64,000 nt of DNA from Cymbomonas tetramitiformis (Eukaryota > Chlorophyta > Pyramimonadophyceae > Pyramimonadales > Pyramimonadaceae): NCBI GenBank assembly GCA_001247695.2, contig LGRX02035381.1, positions 1 through 64,000 of the forward strand. Reading direction: 5' to 3'. Every line of letters begins with the position of its first letter. Position 1 is the first letter of the stretch. Below, one piece after another: positions 20,428-33,317 of the stretch. Made by a program: the position numbers and the translations under genes. Below the pieces are notes generated by a model. The model did not search any database, was not told the origin of the DNA, and saw only the letters and a list, made by a program, of their open reading frames with translations.

Positions 20428-21128
20428 GGCCCCCTGCAGGTTTTCTTCGATGCATGGCTTATCCTTGGACCGATTCCTTTGGCACCAATTAGCCCGGGAG
20501 GATCGGCTGCACTGTGTACCCACACCGGGGATCAATGAATTCAGCACAAACTACGGGACACTTGTTCGGATTCTCCGGAGCTCACTAGTGCTGAATGGGA
20601 TCCCCTACGCCTTACTGAGCCACTTGAGCCCTTCTGCACCTGCACCGCGCTGCTGCCGTGTCTCTGGAGCCGGTTCACCTCTGCCCCCCGAGCTGCTCGA
20701 GCTGTCTCTCCACCACCAAGCCTACGCTCAGGACTGCGTGTGTGTCTCTGGAGGGTCGAACACCTCGCTCTGTGTTCTCCCTTGATCTCTGCGGGGAGCG
20801 CCTCGGTGCCCGCTTGTGGTTTATGCTTTCATGCATCTTCCATTGTCTGTCCATTGGTTTACATTCATCGACCAACAGGTTCCATCCATTCATCTACTGT
20901 GAAGCCACCGGGGGGCATGCCGGCAGGAATCACTTTCTCCGACACCTGGGATGCAGCACACATTGAGTTGCGTGAAGTTGCGCAGTCTCGCGTGTTTGGC
21001 AGTGATTGGTAGATACATACATCTATCCATGCTGCTTTGCATTGTTTTAGAGGTGTGTATGTGTGTCGGTGGTATCTGGTGGGGGACTGGTGGTTGACAG
21101 CCACGTTATGGGGTGCTGACATCTCGTT
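20428..21128. other. No gene recognised, 3' flank of TTLL
   Basis: Moderately GC-rich sequence with no protein-like frame. Sequence related to the downstream satellites begins near 20900 (block GGGGGCATGCCGGCAGG, found again at 22065 and 22495). Confidence 0.4.
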
Positions 21129-21640
21129 GTGAACGGGGACGGCCACTGGAATGATTTGGATGATGGGATGTGGCTGTCCCTGTGGTACCCTTCTGACGGG
21201 TACGGCCTCTTTGAGGGCGTCGGGGATTCGTCTGCGGCTGGCTCTATTTATGTCCAGTGCCTTGGGGCTTTTTCACCTGCCGGGGGACTGGTGGTTGACA
21301 GCCACTTTATGGGGTACTGGCGGATCGCTGTGAACGGGGACGGCCACTGGAATGATTTGGATGATGGGATGTGGCTGTCCCTGTGGTACCCTTCTGGCGG
21401 GTACTGCCTCTTTGAGGGCGCCGGGGATTCGTCTGCGGCTGGCTCTATTTATGTCCAGTGCCTTGGGGCTTTTTCACCTGCCGGGGACTGGTGATCGACA
21501 CCCACTTTATGGGGTACTGGCATCTCGTTGTGAACGGGGACGGCCACTGGAATGATTTGGATGATGGGATGTGGCTGTCCCTGTGGTACCCTTCTGACGG
21601 GTACTGCCTCTTTGAGTGCGTCGGGGATTCGTCTACGGCT
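21129..21640. repeat. ~201-bp satellite, three copies plus a diverged fourth
   Basis: Units start GAACGGGGACGGCCACTGG at 21131, 21332 and 21532, with a degenerate copy near 21770. With a 201-bp period the plus strand stays open in one frame (motif NGDGHWNDLDDGMWLSLWYP), but the third copy is 200 bp and breaks it. I treat it as satellite rather than a gene. Confidence 0.75.
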
Positions 21641-22039
21641 CGCTTTTTGGGAGTGTCTTGGATTCGTCTGACGCTAGCTCCCTCTCCGTGTACAGTGCTC
21701 ATGGTTATTACACATGCCGGGGGACTTGTGTTCTTTGACCTTGATATGAAGTACTGGCGGATCGCTGTGAACGGGGACGGCCGCCGGGTGGAAGTGGGTT
21801 TTGGGAGGCGGTTATCCCTGTGGTGCCATTCTGGCGGGCACTGCCTCTTGGAGAGCTCGGTAGATTCGTCTGTCGTGCTGCGAGGAGAGGCAGAAGGTGG
21901 TGATGTACACCTTCTGTGTTTTCCCTTGAATTTTGTGGGGAGCACTTAGGTGCCCGCATGTTTCCCTTTTTTTGACATGGGGTGTCCATGCTGTGTGGTG
22001 TGACTGCATTCATGACATAACCATGGACCAACAGGTCCC

Positions 22040-22830
22040 ATCCATCGACCGGGAGCCACTGGGGGGCATGCCAGCAGGGTCCGCTTACTCCGTTACCCAG
22101 AGACCAACAATTGTTGGGCGATGATCGGTCACATCGTATCATCCTTCCATGCTGCCTTGCATCTGGGTTGGGAATATGTATGAGTTTGTGGTATCTTGTC
22201 ACGGCCCCGCCCTGCTCTTGATTTGCTTTTCACATCCACTGGGATGATGATGGGCTGGCTTTTGTTGGCCGATCTCATGCCGTTCAGTGTGTGCGTTATC
22301 GGTCACATCGTATCATCTTTCCATGCTGCTTTGCATTTGGGTTGGGAATATGTATGCGTTTGTGGTATCTTGTCACGGCCCCGCCCTGCTCTTGATTTGC
22401 TTTTCACATCCACTGGGATGATGATGGGCTGGCTTTTGTTGGCCGATCTCATGCCGTTCAGTGTGTCGGTGGTATCCATCGACCGGGAGCCACTGGGGGG
22501 CATGCCAGCAGGGTCCGCTCACTCCGTAACCCAGAGACCAGCAGTTGTTTGGCGATGATCGGTCACATCGTTTCATCTTTCCATACTGCTTTGCATTTGG
22601 GTTGGGAATATGTATGAGTTTGTGGTATCTTGTCACGGCCCCGCCCTGCTCTTGATTTGCTTCTCACATCCACTGGGATGATGGTGGGCTGGCTTTGTTG
22701 GCCGATCAGTGTGTCAGTGGTATCTTGGCGCGGCCTCGGGCTGTTCTTGAATGCTTCTCACATCCACTGGGATGATGGTGGGCTGGCTTTTGTCGGCGTG
22801 CCTCGTGCCGCTCAGTGTGTGGCCGGAGAG
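22040..22830. repeat. Complex ~174-260 bp tandem duplications
   Basis: Blocks TCGGTCACATCGTATCATC (22125, 22299, 22559), CGGCCCCGCCCTGCTCTTG and CACATCCACTGGGATGATG recur in the same order, with a larger duplication of CCATCGACCGGGAGCCACTG (22043, 22477). No coding signal. Confidence 0.75.
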
Positions 22831-23460
22831 TGATCGGTGTGCATGGGGTATGGCCACCGTGGTCCGTAAGAAGGGCTCGACACAGAGTTTCAAGTCAAAT
22901 GCAGGCTTCAGGGTGCAGGATGCCTGCAGCCTTTGTGGGATCGTGATGAATTGTTCGGGGCCTCGGTCTCTGGGGTGTGTGCAGAAGCAACGTGCACGGA
23001 GAGCGCATCCCGCCAGTATCTCGGCGGGCTGCCAGCAGCTCCCGCATGTGGCCTTCCAACCACCGGGACTCCAAGTCCGAGGACGGCCACAATGCATCGG
23101 GCGACGCAAGGCGGGAACGGCGGCACAGCCACAACGGGGACAGTCCTGACACCACGGAGGCGCGCGCCATCAAGGTGCTGTTGCAACCTCGCCCCTCCTG
23201 CAAGGGGAATTTTGCGAGGAGCCCTTTGGGAGGGGCCCTGTGCGAGGGGCCCTTTGCAAGGAGCCCAACATTTTATATGTGGTTCAGCAACTTAACCTAA
23301 GTCTAATATGGTGTATTCCAGTAATCCATCATCTGCTGCCCAGTGACCTGACCTGACAGTGACGTGTGTGCCGGACTCGCAGGATGGCTTCGAGGGTGGA
23401 GTGGCATACACCGCAATCAGCATGGGCCTGGTGATTCCTCCTTTTTGTGTTGTGTAAAGA
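22831..23460. other. No gene recognised
   Basis: Several overlapping open frames in GC-rich DNA but none with conserved character. A GGGCCCTGTGCGAGGGGCCC-like repeat is present near 23225-23265. Confidence 0.4.
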
Positions 23461-23645
23461 GCCCCCAAACACCCGCTGCCGCACCGCGCCGTGAGGGCCC
23501 CCTCAACCCGCTGCTGCCGCTCCGCGCCGTGAGGGCCCCCTCAACCCACTGCCGCACCGCGCCGTGAGGGCCCCCTCAACCCGCTGCTGCCGCTCCGCGC
23601 CGTGAGGGCCCCCTTAACCCGTTGCTGCCGCACCGCACAGTTGAG
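23461..23645. repeat. ~40-bp minisatellite
   Basis: Four to five copies of CACCGCGCCGTGAGGGCCCC followed by CTCAACCCGCTGCTGC. Confidence 0.8.
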
Positions 23646-24416
23646 GCCCCTCTGCCTGTCGGTGAACCTTTTGGTTGAAGCTTCTTGGCGCGTCGCCGTA
23701 CCCCACCGTCGGCTTCTTGGCCATCCTGGGTGCTACGCTGCCGAGGCTCTTAGCTCGCTGCACCAATTTCTTGAGGCTACATGACCTGCCACCATACCAC
23801 ACCGCGAAGGCCCCTTAACCCACCAGTGCACTGCATGCTCGCGGCTCTTCATCCCACCAACCGACTGTTGATGCTCTTCAACCCTGCCATACGATACAGT
23901 GTCGGCTTTTTGCCCTGCCGCGCAGCGCCAATGTCAAGGCTCCTCCGTCCACAACACCGCTGAGCCTTCTCGCCCTGCTGCATTACCATACCGGCTCATC
24001 GCAACACCACACCGTGGAGCCTCCTCAGTGTGCTTGACTGCACCGTGAAGGACCCTGGACTCGCCACTCTACTGCACTGTCGAGTCTTCTCAAACGACAG
24101 CCAGACCACACCATCGAGACTCTCCTCAACCCGCCGTGGCAGCGCATCACACCGTTGCTCACCTACCGCCACACGTACCGCCATGCCATATTTCAGGGCT
24201 CCGTAACGCACCACTGCTTCGCACTGTCGAGCCTTCAGCCTGCCACTCTTGCCGCACCAGCTCACTCCCGCACCACCCAGATTGCTGATCCTCTCGCTGC
24301 ACTGCCCCGTCAAGCAGTCCCGGCCTGCCGCTGCATCACGCCGTCGAGCCTCCTCGGCCCACAGGTGCGCGGACCATCCAGCCTTCAGCTTGCTACTTTC
24401 ATCGCACCAGCTCATC

Positions 24417-26135
24417 GCCGCACCACACTGTCGACAATCCTTGGCCGGCCGCCGCACCACACCGTAGACAATCCGTGGTTGGCCGCCGCCCCACACTGTC
24501 GACAATCCTTGGCCGGCCGCCGCACCACACCGTAGACAATCCGTGGTTGGCCGCCGCCCCTGCTGTCGACAATCCTTGGCCGGCCGCCGCACCACCGTAG
24601 ACAATCCGTGGATTTGGCCGCGCCCACACTGTCGACAATCGCAGCCGGCCTCACACCACACCATAGACAACAATCCGTGGTTGGCGCCGCCGCCTGTCCG
24701 GCAATCCTTGGCGACGCTGCACCTTTTACGTAGACAATCCGTGGTGGCCGCCGCCCCACACTGTCGACAATCCTTGGCCCGACCTCCGCACCGTGGGCAA
24801 TCCGTGGTTGGCCACTTCTGCCACTGTGGGTAGTCATAGCGGCCTCCCGCACCACACCGCCGGGCAATCCGTGGTTGGCCGTAGCCACCTGTCGACAATC
24901 CTTGGCCGGCCTCGCACCACACCGTAGACAATCCGTGGTTTGGCCGCCGCCACCACTGTCGACAATCCTTGGCCGGCCTCCGCACCACCGTGAACAATCC
25001 CGTGGTTGGCATGCCCCACCACCTGTCGACAATCCTTGGCCGGCACCTCCGCACCACACCGTAGACAATCCGTGGTTGGCCGCCGCCACCACTATCGACA
25101 ATCCTTGGCCGACCTCCCGCACCATACCGTGTTAGACAATCCATTGATTGGCCGCCGCCCCGCACTGCCGGCCGTCGCCGGCTGACCTCACCTGCACCGT
25201 AGACAATCCGTGGTTGGCCGCCGCCCCCCACAGGCGACAATCCTTGGCCGGCCTCCGCACCACACCGTAGACAATCCGTGGTTGGCCGCCGCCCCACACT
25301 GTCGACAATCCTTGGCCGGCCTCCGCACCACACCGTAGACAATCCGTGGTTGGCCGCCGCCCCACACTGTCGACAATCCTTGGCCGGCCTCCGCACCACA
25401 CCGTAGACAATCCGTGGTTGGCCGCCGCCCCACACTGTCGACAATCCTTGGCCGGCCTCCGCACCACACCGTAGACAATCCGTGGTTGGCCGCCGCCCCA
25501 CACTGTCGACAATCCTTGGCCGGCCTCCGCACCACACCGTAGACAATCCGTGGTTGGCCGCCGCCCCACACTGTCGACAATCCTTGGCCGGCCGCCGCAC
25601 CACACCGTAGACAATCCGTGGTTGCTTGCCACTGTCGAGCAATCCTTGGCGGCCTCCACTCCACATGAACAATCCGTGGTTGACGCCGCCTGCTGTTGAC
25701 AATCCTTGGCCGGCCTCCGCACCACACAGTAGACAATCCGTGGTTGTCAACGCCCCACTATCGACAATCCTTGGCGGCCTTCCGCACCACACCGTAGACA
25801 ATCCGTGGTTGGCCGCCGCCCCCCACAGGCGACAATCCTTGGCCGGCCTCCGCACCACACCGTAGACAATCCGTGGTTGGCCGCCGCCCCACACTGTCGA
25901 CAATCCTTGGCCGGCCTCCGCACCACACCGTAGACAATCCGTGGTTGGCCGCCGCCCCACACTGTCGACAATCCTTGGCCGGCCTCCGCACCACACCGTA
26001 GACAATCCGTGGTTGGCCGCCGCCCCACACTGTCGACAATCCTTGGCCGGCCTCCGCACCACACCGTAGACAATCCGTGGTTGGCCGCCGCCCCACACTG
26101 TCGACAATCCTTGGCCGGCCTCCGCACCACACCGA
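24417..26135. repeat. 34-bp satellite organised as 68-bp dimers
   Basis: Two 34-bp monomer types alternate, one with GTAGACAATCCGTGGTTGG, the other with GTCGACAATCCTTGGCCGG, giving a 68-bp period for about 25 copies. 25200-25620 and 25795-26135 are almost perfectly regular, while 24620-25200 and 25625-25790 carry many small indels. All three frames of the minus strand are free of stops through the regular parts, which creates a spurious 703-codon antisense ORF. Confidence 0.9.
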
Positions 26136-26640
26136 CGAGGCTGCTTGGGACACGTCTGAACAAATCAGATTCACTTGTGCTGGAATCTCTATTTTCTGAA
26201 CCGGCAGCACTACGTTAATCAGCGAGTATTCACCGCGGCTCCTCTATTGTATGAGAGGTGTCTCAGGTGAACGGTGCACTTGTTTCAGGTAGTGTGTGGT
26301 GCGCCTTACAGAGTAAATAAGGTGCCTGGGAAGTTCCTGTCTGCTGAAAGCAAAAGGAACAGAGCTGAATGGCTATGTCAATAGTTCAGGGCCATTTGTA
26401 CAACAGGCATGTGACGCGCACAGACGTTACTGCATGCAGCGTGAGAACTTCTCGGGCTCATTCTATCCCTCAACGCAGATGATTTGGCCACGTGTTGATG
26501 AAGAGCTTTTGAGGGGTGGGAACGGCCAGACTGAGGTTGTGCGAGAACGGAGGAACTCGCGCTCGACGTCGCTACCTGCGGACAGCGTGCGCAACTCCAG
26601 TGAAGGGGTGGAGGTGGGGGTTACAATCTTGTGCCGTTGT
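26136..26640. other. No gene recognised
   Basis: Ordinary-composition sequence between the 68-bp satellite and the 37-bp repeat. No convincing frame or RNA. Confidence 0.4.
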
Positions 26641-27740
26641 AATAGTCGCCATTTCATCCCCGGGTCGCTCACTTTCCACACCTCACCATTTCATCCCCGG
26701 GTCGCTCACTTTCCGCANNNNNNNNNNNNNNNNNNNNNNNNNNNNNNNNNNNNNNNNNNNNNNNNNNNNNNNNNNNNNNNNNNNNNNNNNNNNNNNNNNN
26801 NNNNNNNNNNNNNNNNNNNNNNNNNNNNNNNNNNNNNNNNNNNNNNNNNNNNNNNNNNNNNNNNNNNNNNNNNNNNNNNNNNNNNNNNNNNNNNNNNNNN
26901 NNNNNNNNNNNNNNNNNNNNNNNNNNNNNNNNNNNNNNNNNNNNNNNNNNNNNNNNNNNNNNNNNNNNNNNNNNNNNNNNNNNNNNNNNNNNNNNNNNNN
27001 NNNNNNNNNNNNNNNNNNNNNNNNNNNNNNNNNNNNNNNNNNNNNNNNNNNNNNNNNNNNNNNNNNNNNNNNNNNNNNNNNNNNNNNNNNNNNNNNNNNN
27101 NNNNNNNNNNNNNNNNNNNNNNNNNNNNNNNNNNNNNNNNNNNNNNNNNNNNNNNNNNNNNNNNNNNNNNNNNNNNNNNNNNNNNNNNNNNNNNNNNNNN
27201 NNNNNNNNNNNNNNNNNNNNNNNNNNNNNNNNNNNNNNNNNNNNNNNNNNNNNNNNNNNNNNNNNNNNNNNNNNNNNNNNNNNNNNNNNNNNNNNNNNNN
27301 NNNNNNNNNNNNNNNNNNNNNNNNNNNNNNNNNNNNNNNNNNNNNNNNNNNNNNNNNNNNNNNNNNNNNNNNNNNNNNNNNNNNNNNNNNNNNNNNNNNN
27401 NNNNNNNNNNNNNNNNNNNNNNNNNNNNNNNNNNNNNNNNNNNNNNNNNNNNNNNNNNNNNNNNNNNNNNNNNNNNNNNNNNNNNNNNNNNNNNNNNNNN
27501 NNNNNNNNNNNNNNNNNNNNNNNNNNNNNNNNNNNNNNNNNNNNNNNNNNNNNNNNNNNNNNNNNNNNNNNNNNNNNNNNNNNNNNNNNNNNNNNNNNNN
27601 NNNNNNNNNNNNNNNNNNNNNNNNNNNNNNNNNNNNNNNNNNNNNNNNNNNNNNACTTTCCGCACCTCACCATTTCATCCGTGGGTCGCTCACTTACCGC
27701 ACCTCACCATTTCATTCCCGGGTCGCTCACTTTCCGTACA
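26641..27740. repeat. 37-bp tandem repeat containing an assembly gap
   Basis: Units CATTTCATCCCCGGGTCGCT plus CACTTTCCGCACCTCAC flank the run of N at 26718-27654 on both sides, so the unresolved 937 bp is most likely more of this array. The true length is unknown. Confidence 0.85.
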
Positions 27741-27781
27741 TGCATATCCGACGTGTGTTGTGTTACCCGTGACTGCCATTT

Positions 27782-28117
27782 ATGGATGTTCCCGCAATGG
27801 GTCCGAGCTCACCCGTTGAGAGTGGGGAGTGTGTGTGGCGACAGAATGATGCGCAGCCTGCAGCACCTGTGGACTGCGAGCCGCAGACCGTGTCAGGGTG
27901 CAAAGGGCAGCAGCAGCGCCCACTTCGTGTTTCGAGCGCCAATTTACCGGCGAAGCTGAGCACCCAGGACATGAGCCATGCAGCGGACAGGGGATACGGG
28001 TTGCTGAAGCGCGGAAGTCTGGATGCATATGACCCCCATGCTGTCTCCACGCTCAACCAGCACTCGCCGTGCGTTCCTTCTCTCCGACTGCATGATGCTA
28101 TCTCCTGTAGGTCATAG
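27782..28117 (+). CDS. Unrecognised ORF, possible exon
   Basis: 111 codons with mixed, non-repetitive composition, directly after the gapped repeat. I recognise no domain. It may be part of a host gene together with a possible exon at 28467-28528; neither can be confirmed without transcripts. Confidence 0.2.
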   Translation: MDVPAMGPSSPVESGECVWRQNDAQPAAPVDCEPQTVSGCKGQQQRPLRVSSANLPAKLSTQDMSHAADRGYGLLKRGSLDAYDPHAVSTLNQHSPCVPSLRLHDAISCRS

Positions 28118-28466
28118 TGATGAAGCTGGCCCGCACTCTCATTTGCTGAATGCCAACTGCTGCCGTAATTTAACTGATTGCGGAATATTTGGAGGTGCTT
28201 ATAACTTGTGGTATGCGGGGGTTGCAGGGAAATTCATGTCCATGGTAGCTCCTACATGCATGGGCTGACGGGGCAGCCAACAAATTTAGCATACCGCACT
28301 GTGCGCCCCAATGCAGCAGAAATGGTGGATGCACTGAGGTGAGGTCATGTTTATCGCTCAGATTATTTGATGACAGCTCTCGTTCAGATGCATTCTGACT
28401 GCAAAATCGAATCTTGAGCTGCTGTTCGAGTCAACACTGCTTGAATTATGGAATTTGTGCACGCAG

Positions 28467-28528
28467 GACGGGGGCTCGAAAGGATCTGGCTGCACCATTG
28501 ATCCGTCACCCAAGGTCGAGGATGGAGA
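28467..28528 (+). other. Possible internal exon (62 nt)
   Basis: Bounded by an acceptor-like TGCACGCAG and a perfect donor GTAAGTGAG, reading DGGSKGSGCTIDPSPKVEDG. The remaining sequence of 28118-29215 is AT-rich with no clear coding segment. Confidence 0.25.
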
Positions 28529-30138
28529 GTAAGTGAGAAGGTGATCCAGGAGGTCCACCATCTGCATCTGTCTAGTAGAGCCTTGGTATATTTTTACCTA
28601 GCAGAGTTAGCGTATATGTCCACTTTCTGATGATTACGGTTTTCCGATAATGATGAGCCAGAATGGCATTGTGCTTGATTGACATTATTAGCTGCAATCA
28701 TCTCGGATGAGAATTGCAGGATCCCCACCCCACCAACCTATCAACTAAATTAAGTACCTTGAATTGCTGCAAATGAAAGCAACAAAAAACAACAGATGGG
28801 CTTGAGATCATAATGAGTTATCCAGAACTTTTTGCTCTAGAATGGGGAGTATGCACAGCAGAAGAATATCCCTTTCAATTGCATGGTGTGGATGTCGGCT
28901 TTTTGTAATTAGATTAGTGGTATAGATCCTTGCATAGCATGTGACACTGTGATAAGCTTGTGACACTGTATGCCTGAGAAGAGCTATCATTCTAAATTAA
29001 CTGTATAATCAGGGAAGCCGCAAGTATCTTAGAAATAATTTGGTGGTATATGTTGCATGGTGTCTAAAAAGTTTGGTGTGAATTTTCAATATGTATAAGT
29101 TTTGGCTTCAGCCTCCTCAGTAATACAATGAAGTGGAGGAAACCACAAGAGAAACTTGCATCAAACTTGCAGTTGCTTAACAAATATTTACTTATTTGGA
29201 GCGTAACACCTTGAAATGAAACAATATGTACAGGACACAGTGGCAGCACCCGGAAGGGGAGGACTCCTACACATGGATCACCCAAGAAACGATTGCCGAT
29301 TATTTGAGGCTCGCCAAGAAAAGGGGCCAAAGTACAACCACCCTCCCAACCCTAAAAAGAAGACCGCAGATACGGGGCACCAAACCCACCCCAAGGGACT
29401 CAGGGAACTGCTCGCAGGAAGACCGCACATGGGAAAAGCCTGGTCAACACGAAACGCGGACAACCTCACCCGAGACCCGACCGAAACCAACCCGGAACAA
29501 GACATTGCGGACACCAGGGAACACTTCTGCCAAATAAGGCCGGAAGGGGAACTTGCCCACAGCTACCACAGAAATGGAAAACACATAGGCACTCTCACAA
29601 AAGAGAAGCTGAACAGACTGCATGAAAGATACACACAAGCAGTGGGTGCGCCGAGCAACCAAACCCTGCACCAGAGCACTCTGCGAACAGAACTATGGGA
29701 GGACCACAAAATACGGGTCTCCACGTTCGAAGAGGAAATTGGGCACCTTCTCATTCGATACTCGAGCAAGGAAGAAAAGGAAGAGCGTAAAAAGAACCTC
29801 CAGAAGGACTGGACGTTCCCTGCCCAGATGCAGAGGGCGCTGCAACAGGCATTCGGAATAAACACGGAACTTTTCGCCTCACCTCTAAACGTACACCACA
29901 ACACCACGATGTACTTCGCTAAGTATGACAGGGACAAGGTATTCGGGGCCAGAGGCTCGGCCTGGGCGACAAACTGGATGAAACTTGGAGCCTACCAATT
30001 CAACCCAGCGTACACGCCACAGGACCTCAAAAAGGCATTGGACTTCGCCATTGCAGCCACCACCACCCATGAACCGGTGTTTGGGGTCGGCATATACCCA
30101 ACGTACGAAAACCCCCCATACAGAAAACTATACAACAC

Positions 30139-30418
30139 TGCTGAGATCCGGGTATCTAGGACCCCAGGCAGCCCTGAAAGGCAAGCCCCTGACCCCCTGA
30201 CTCGAATCCGTCCAAAGGTAGTGATTGTGACAGTTGTGTCACTGGTCAGTAGTTTCCGACACGTGCCGGTCCGACCGTTCCGACCAATCCGACCGAGCGA
30301 GGTTTTAGGTTTCTTTCACTCAGTAATTATTCACTTCTTATATCTATATCAGTTATCGTTTCTATTAACTGTGTTCTGAGTTATTATATATCGGAGATAT
30401 ACCCGTAGTATATCGGTA
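30139..30418 (+). repeat. 5' LTR of element C
   Basis: 280 bp, followed by GGTCGTGGACTCATCCACGC, the same priming-site region as in A. Confidence 0.85.
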
Positions 30419-31236
30419 GGTCGTGGACTCATCCACGCTATTTCCACTTGATTGTCTGGCCACGAGTGGCTAAACACCGCCGCTTGAGTAGGCGGTGCGC
30501 CCCATGGGTTCGGCGCCGGTTTCCGACGCGGGAGGTCTGATGTTCTGATCCAGCTTTTGGCCGCGCGTTGCGGCTGACGGGCGACGCATTTCTTTGTTAC
30601 GGTGAGGCCACTCCTCGGAGCCGATTGTCCCGACACCGAGCAGAACCGCGATACTAGTTGACGCCGACATCGACGTTTCCGCCTTTCCACAGACTCGCGT
30701 ATGGCCATCCTGGTTACTGGAATTCGACCTCCGCCATATTACGACCGGCCCGCACCCCGCCTAGCACCACCCTACTCTATAGGTATTTTCATCATGGAAA
30801 TGAGACACAAAACTAGACGCAAGCTTATGAAGGATTCCGACTTGGATTCTTCCATTAGGCTTTTGGATGCGGTGCGCGACTTTCCGACGTGCCGCACGCC
30901 GCCCGTGCCTTACAGTAGCCTCCTCCGCGGTCTGAGCAGGAGACGGACGATGTCCGAATTGCACGTGAGAGGTATGAGTCGGCCAAGGACGTTGTGGCCG
31001 CCATCTATTCCAAAGGGCGACATCGCAAATGGGCTAAGGCCATCCGCCAGCACCAGGTTGGCGGTGACTATTTTAATGACGGCACGGACGTCTCCAAGCT
31101 GGCCAAGGTCATCGTTGCCATCGAGTCCGAGATCTCCACGGCTGGACTGGACTGCGACATCTTTGACCTCGACCACCCTACCCATGGTGTACAACGCGTT
31201 GTCAACGAGCTTCTCTACGACACGCTCACGTACATC

Positions 31237-32071
31237 TAAGGATGGCGAATTACCGGTAATTTCAGAATGGGGTCCGGTAATACCGGGTAATTTACCGGTA
31301 ATACTTTTGCGGGTATTACCAAAGTATTACCGCCTGCAGGAAATGACTCAACTTTCGCCTCAGGGCTCCGAATTCAATTGTTTCAGTTCATGTGGGTTTG
31401 TATCGATCATCGAAATTGTTTGGTTACATAAAATTGGGTATGCTACCCCATATACGCACGCCGTAGGTCATTACATTTTCTGCACAACTGCAGACACTGT
31501 CCTTATTCTAGTGCACATTAATATTACTTACGAGTTAGTATGTTATTGTTATTCTTTCCACACATTGACCACTTACAAATATCAAGTGACAGTATTAAAG
31601 GTGCTTGAGAGGCATACACCTGCGAAAAGGCTCTTTGAGAGCTTCCAATATATCCTCTGGCACACGGTGAACAACGCCTGAGGCGTCTTTCCAATCGTAG
31701 CATGTCTCATTCGAAGAGAGCGACATAGCACTCTCATCCTGAGCAGCCATTCCGAGATTCCTCCCCTGCGTGGCGGGTGGACAAACGAAAGCTTCTTGTA
31801 CAATGCCTTCCGTCGGCGTCGAGTGACCAAGATCAGCAGATGTCTCTTTGTTTGCCGCCGATGATCGGTCAATTTGAACCATGTGGTAAAATCGACGGTA
31901 ATTTGAGGGGTTACCGGTAATTTACCGTGGTAATACTCGATTACCATGGTAAATTACCGGTAACGTCTTAAGTATGGGGAAAGTAAGACGATTTGGGGGG
32001 TGGTAATGCCAGGTAATTTACCGGTAATTACCGTACCGGTAAATTACCAAAAAAGTTACTCGACATCCTTA
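31237..32071. mobile_element. hAT-like non-autonomous element with TTACCGGTAA repeats
   Basis: Starts TAAGGATGGCGAAT and ends GACATCCTTA, with an exact 8-bp TSD CGTACATC (31229-31236 and 32072-32079). Both subterminal regions are packed with the palindrome TTACCGGTAA and variants, the kind of site a transposase dimer could bind. No transposase ORF. Confidence 0.8.
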
Positions 32072-32230
32072 CGTACATCATCGAGCCCGACTCTGTGGCT
32101 TACGGGTACCTGCGTGGCACCGACTCTGCGACGGACCGGGATGGCCGACGGGCTTTGATCGACTTGATCAAGGGTTGTGTACCCCCTGCTGTACGACAGA
32201 AGCACCAGGCGGAGCATTTCGCATTGAGGT

Positions 32231-32511
32231 CAGGGAAGATATCTTCCTGGGATTGGCCGGCCCGGGGCCGTGTCACGGAGGCCCGGGCCGAAGGCGGGCC
32301 GAAAGAAAAGTTGCGGATGGGCCGAGTCGCATTGAGGGGAAAATCGATAAATTTCCAAAATTTTATCGATTTTTGACAAATTGTCATACTTAAAATTAAA
32401 ATTTTGCGCCTGCGGCGGGCAATTTTGGGTTCGGGCCGAGACGGGCCGAAATGTGCCCGAAGTAAATTCCCAATGCGGGCCGAGTCACCTCCGCGGAAGA
32501 TATCTACCCTG
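32231..32511. mobile_element. hAT-type MITE, copy 2
   Basis: 281 bp, the same length as copy 1 but in opposite orientation, with TSD ATTGAGGT (32223-32230 and 32512-32519). Removal joins ALR to YPARVDP in gag. Confidence 0.9.
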
Positions 32512-33317
32512 ATTGAGGTACCCCGCCCGCGTCGACCCACGGCCGCTCCTGGCCATGGATCAGCGTCTGCTTCGCGAGAACCGACCGCGCTGAAGATTGG
32601 ACCCCACAGCTGCTACGCGCAAGGCGCAGCTGTGGGAGAGCCTTGACCCCGTGTTTATGCGGCGGCTAAGGTAAAATACCCGCGATTGCAAGATTTGGCG
32701 CATGTTTCTTTGGCGGAGCTGTCTGATCTGGCCTCGTATATCTACGTCTCCTGGGAGCAGTACGCAGGCGGTACCCCTGGAACTGTTGCAGCGGTGGGGG
32801 TACCTGGCGACGAGAAGTCCGACCGCGACGACATCCTTGGGTGGCTCCTTGCGAAGCTGGAGAAGATCGAGAACTTCATCAAAACGCAAAAGCTTGGAGG
32901 TGCGCCGGCCGTTATTCTCCCCAAGCGGAGCCGCAAGGGCCTTGACGGTTTTCGTGTTGGGGTGGGCCCCGACCCTCGCGTCGGGTTCAATCCCGGCGCA
33001 AAGAAGGCCATCCCCAAATGCCCATGGTGCTCCACGGCGGAGGATGGGCACAAGTACCACTCGTGGGCGGATTGCCCCTTGGGTGGGAAGAAGCACCCGG
33101 CTGACACCACGGCGGCTTACTGCCAGCCGGTGAACGAATGCACGGCAAAGGAGCTGCACAAGCTGGCCTTGTGCCAGGTGTTCCAGGCGGCTGCGGATGG
33201 CGGGGCGGCGGTATTTGCGGCGGCTGTGGAGCAGTACGGTGCGCCCGCTGTGGTGAGGGCGGGCGCGACATCCGGTGGCGTGGACATCTCCGCCTACGGC
33301 TTCACCACTGCTTCGTC

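Noticed and set aside
19726..20547. 273-codon antisense ORF with RSAAQHAP repeats
   Set aside because: Created by the 30-bp minisatellite in TTLL intron 11; period divisible by three, and the opposite strand holds the real exons.
21129..21945. Repeat protein with NGDGHWNDLDDGMW units
   Set aside because: The repeat period shifts from 201 to 200 bp and the frame breaks. There is no start context, splice signal or conservation beyond the satellite itself.
23996..26107. 703-codon antisense ORF
   Set aside because: It is the 68-bp satellite read on the strand that happens to lack stops; the three frames cycle through the same short peptides.
26434..27819. Large ORFs across 26.4-27.8 kb
   Set aside because: They consist mostly of undetermined bases of the assembly gap.
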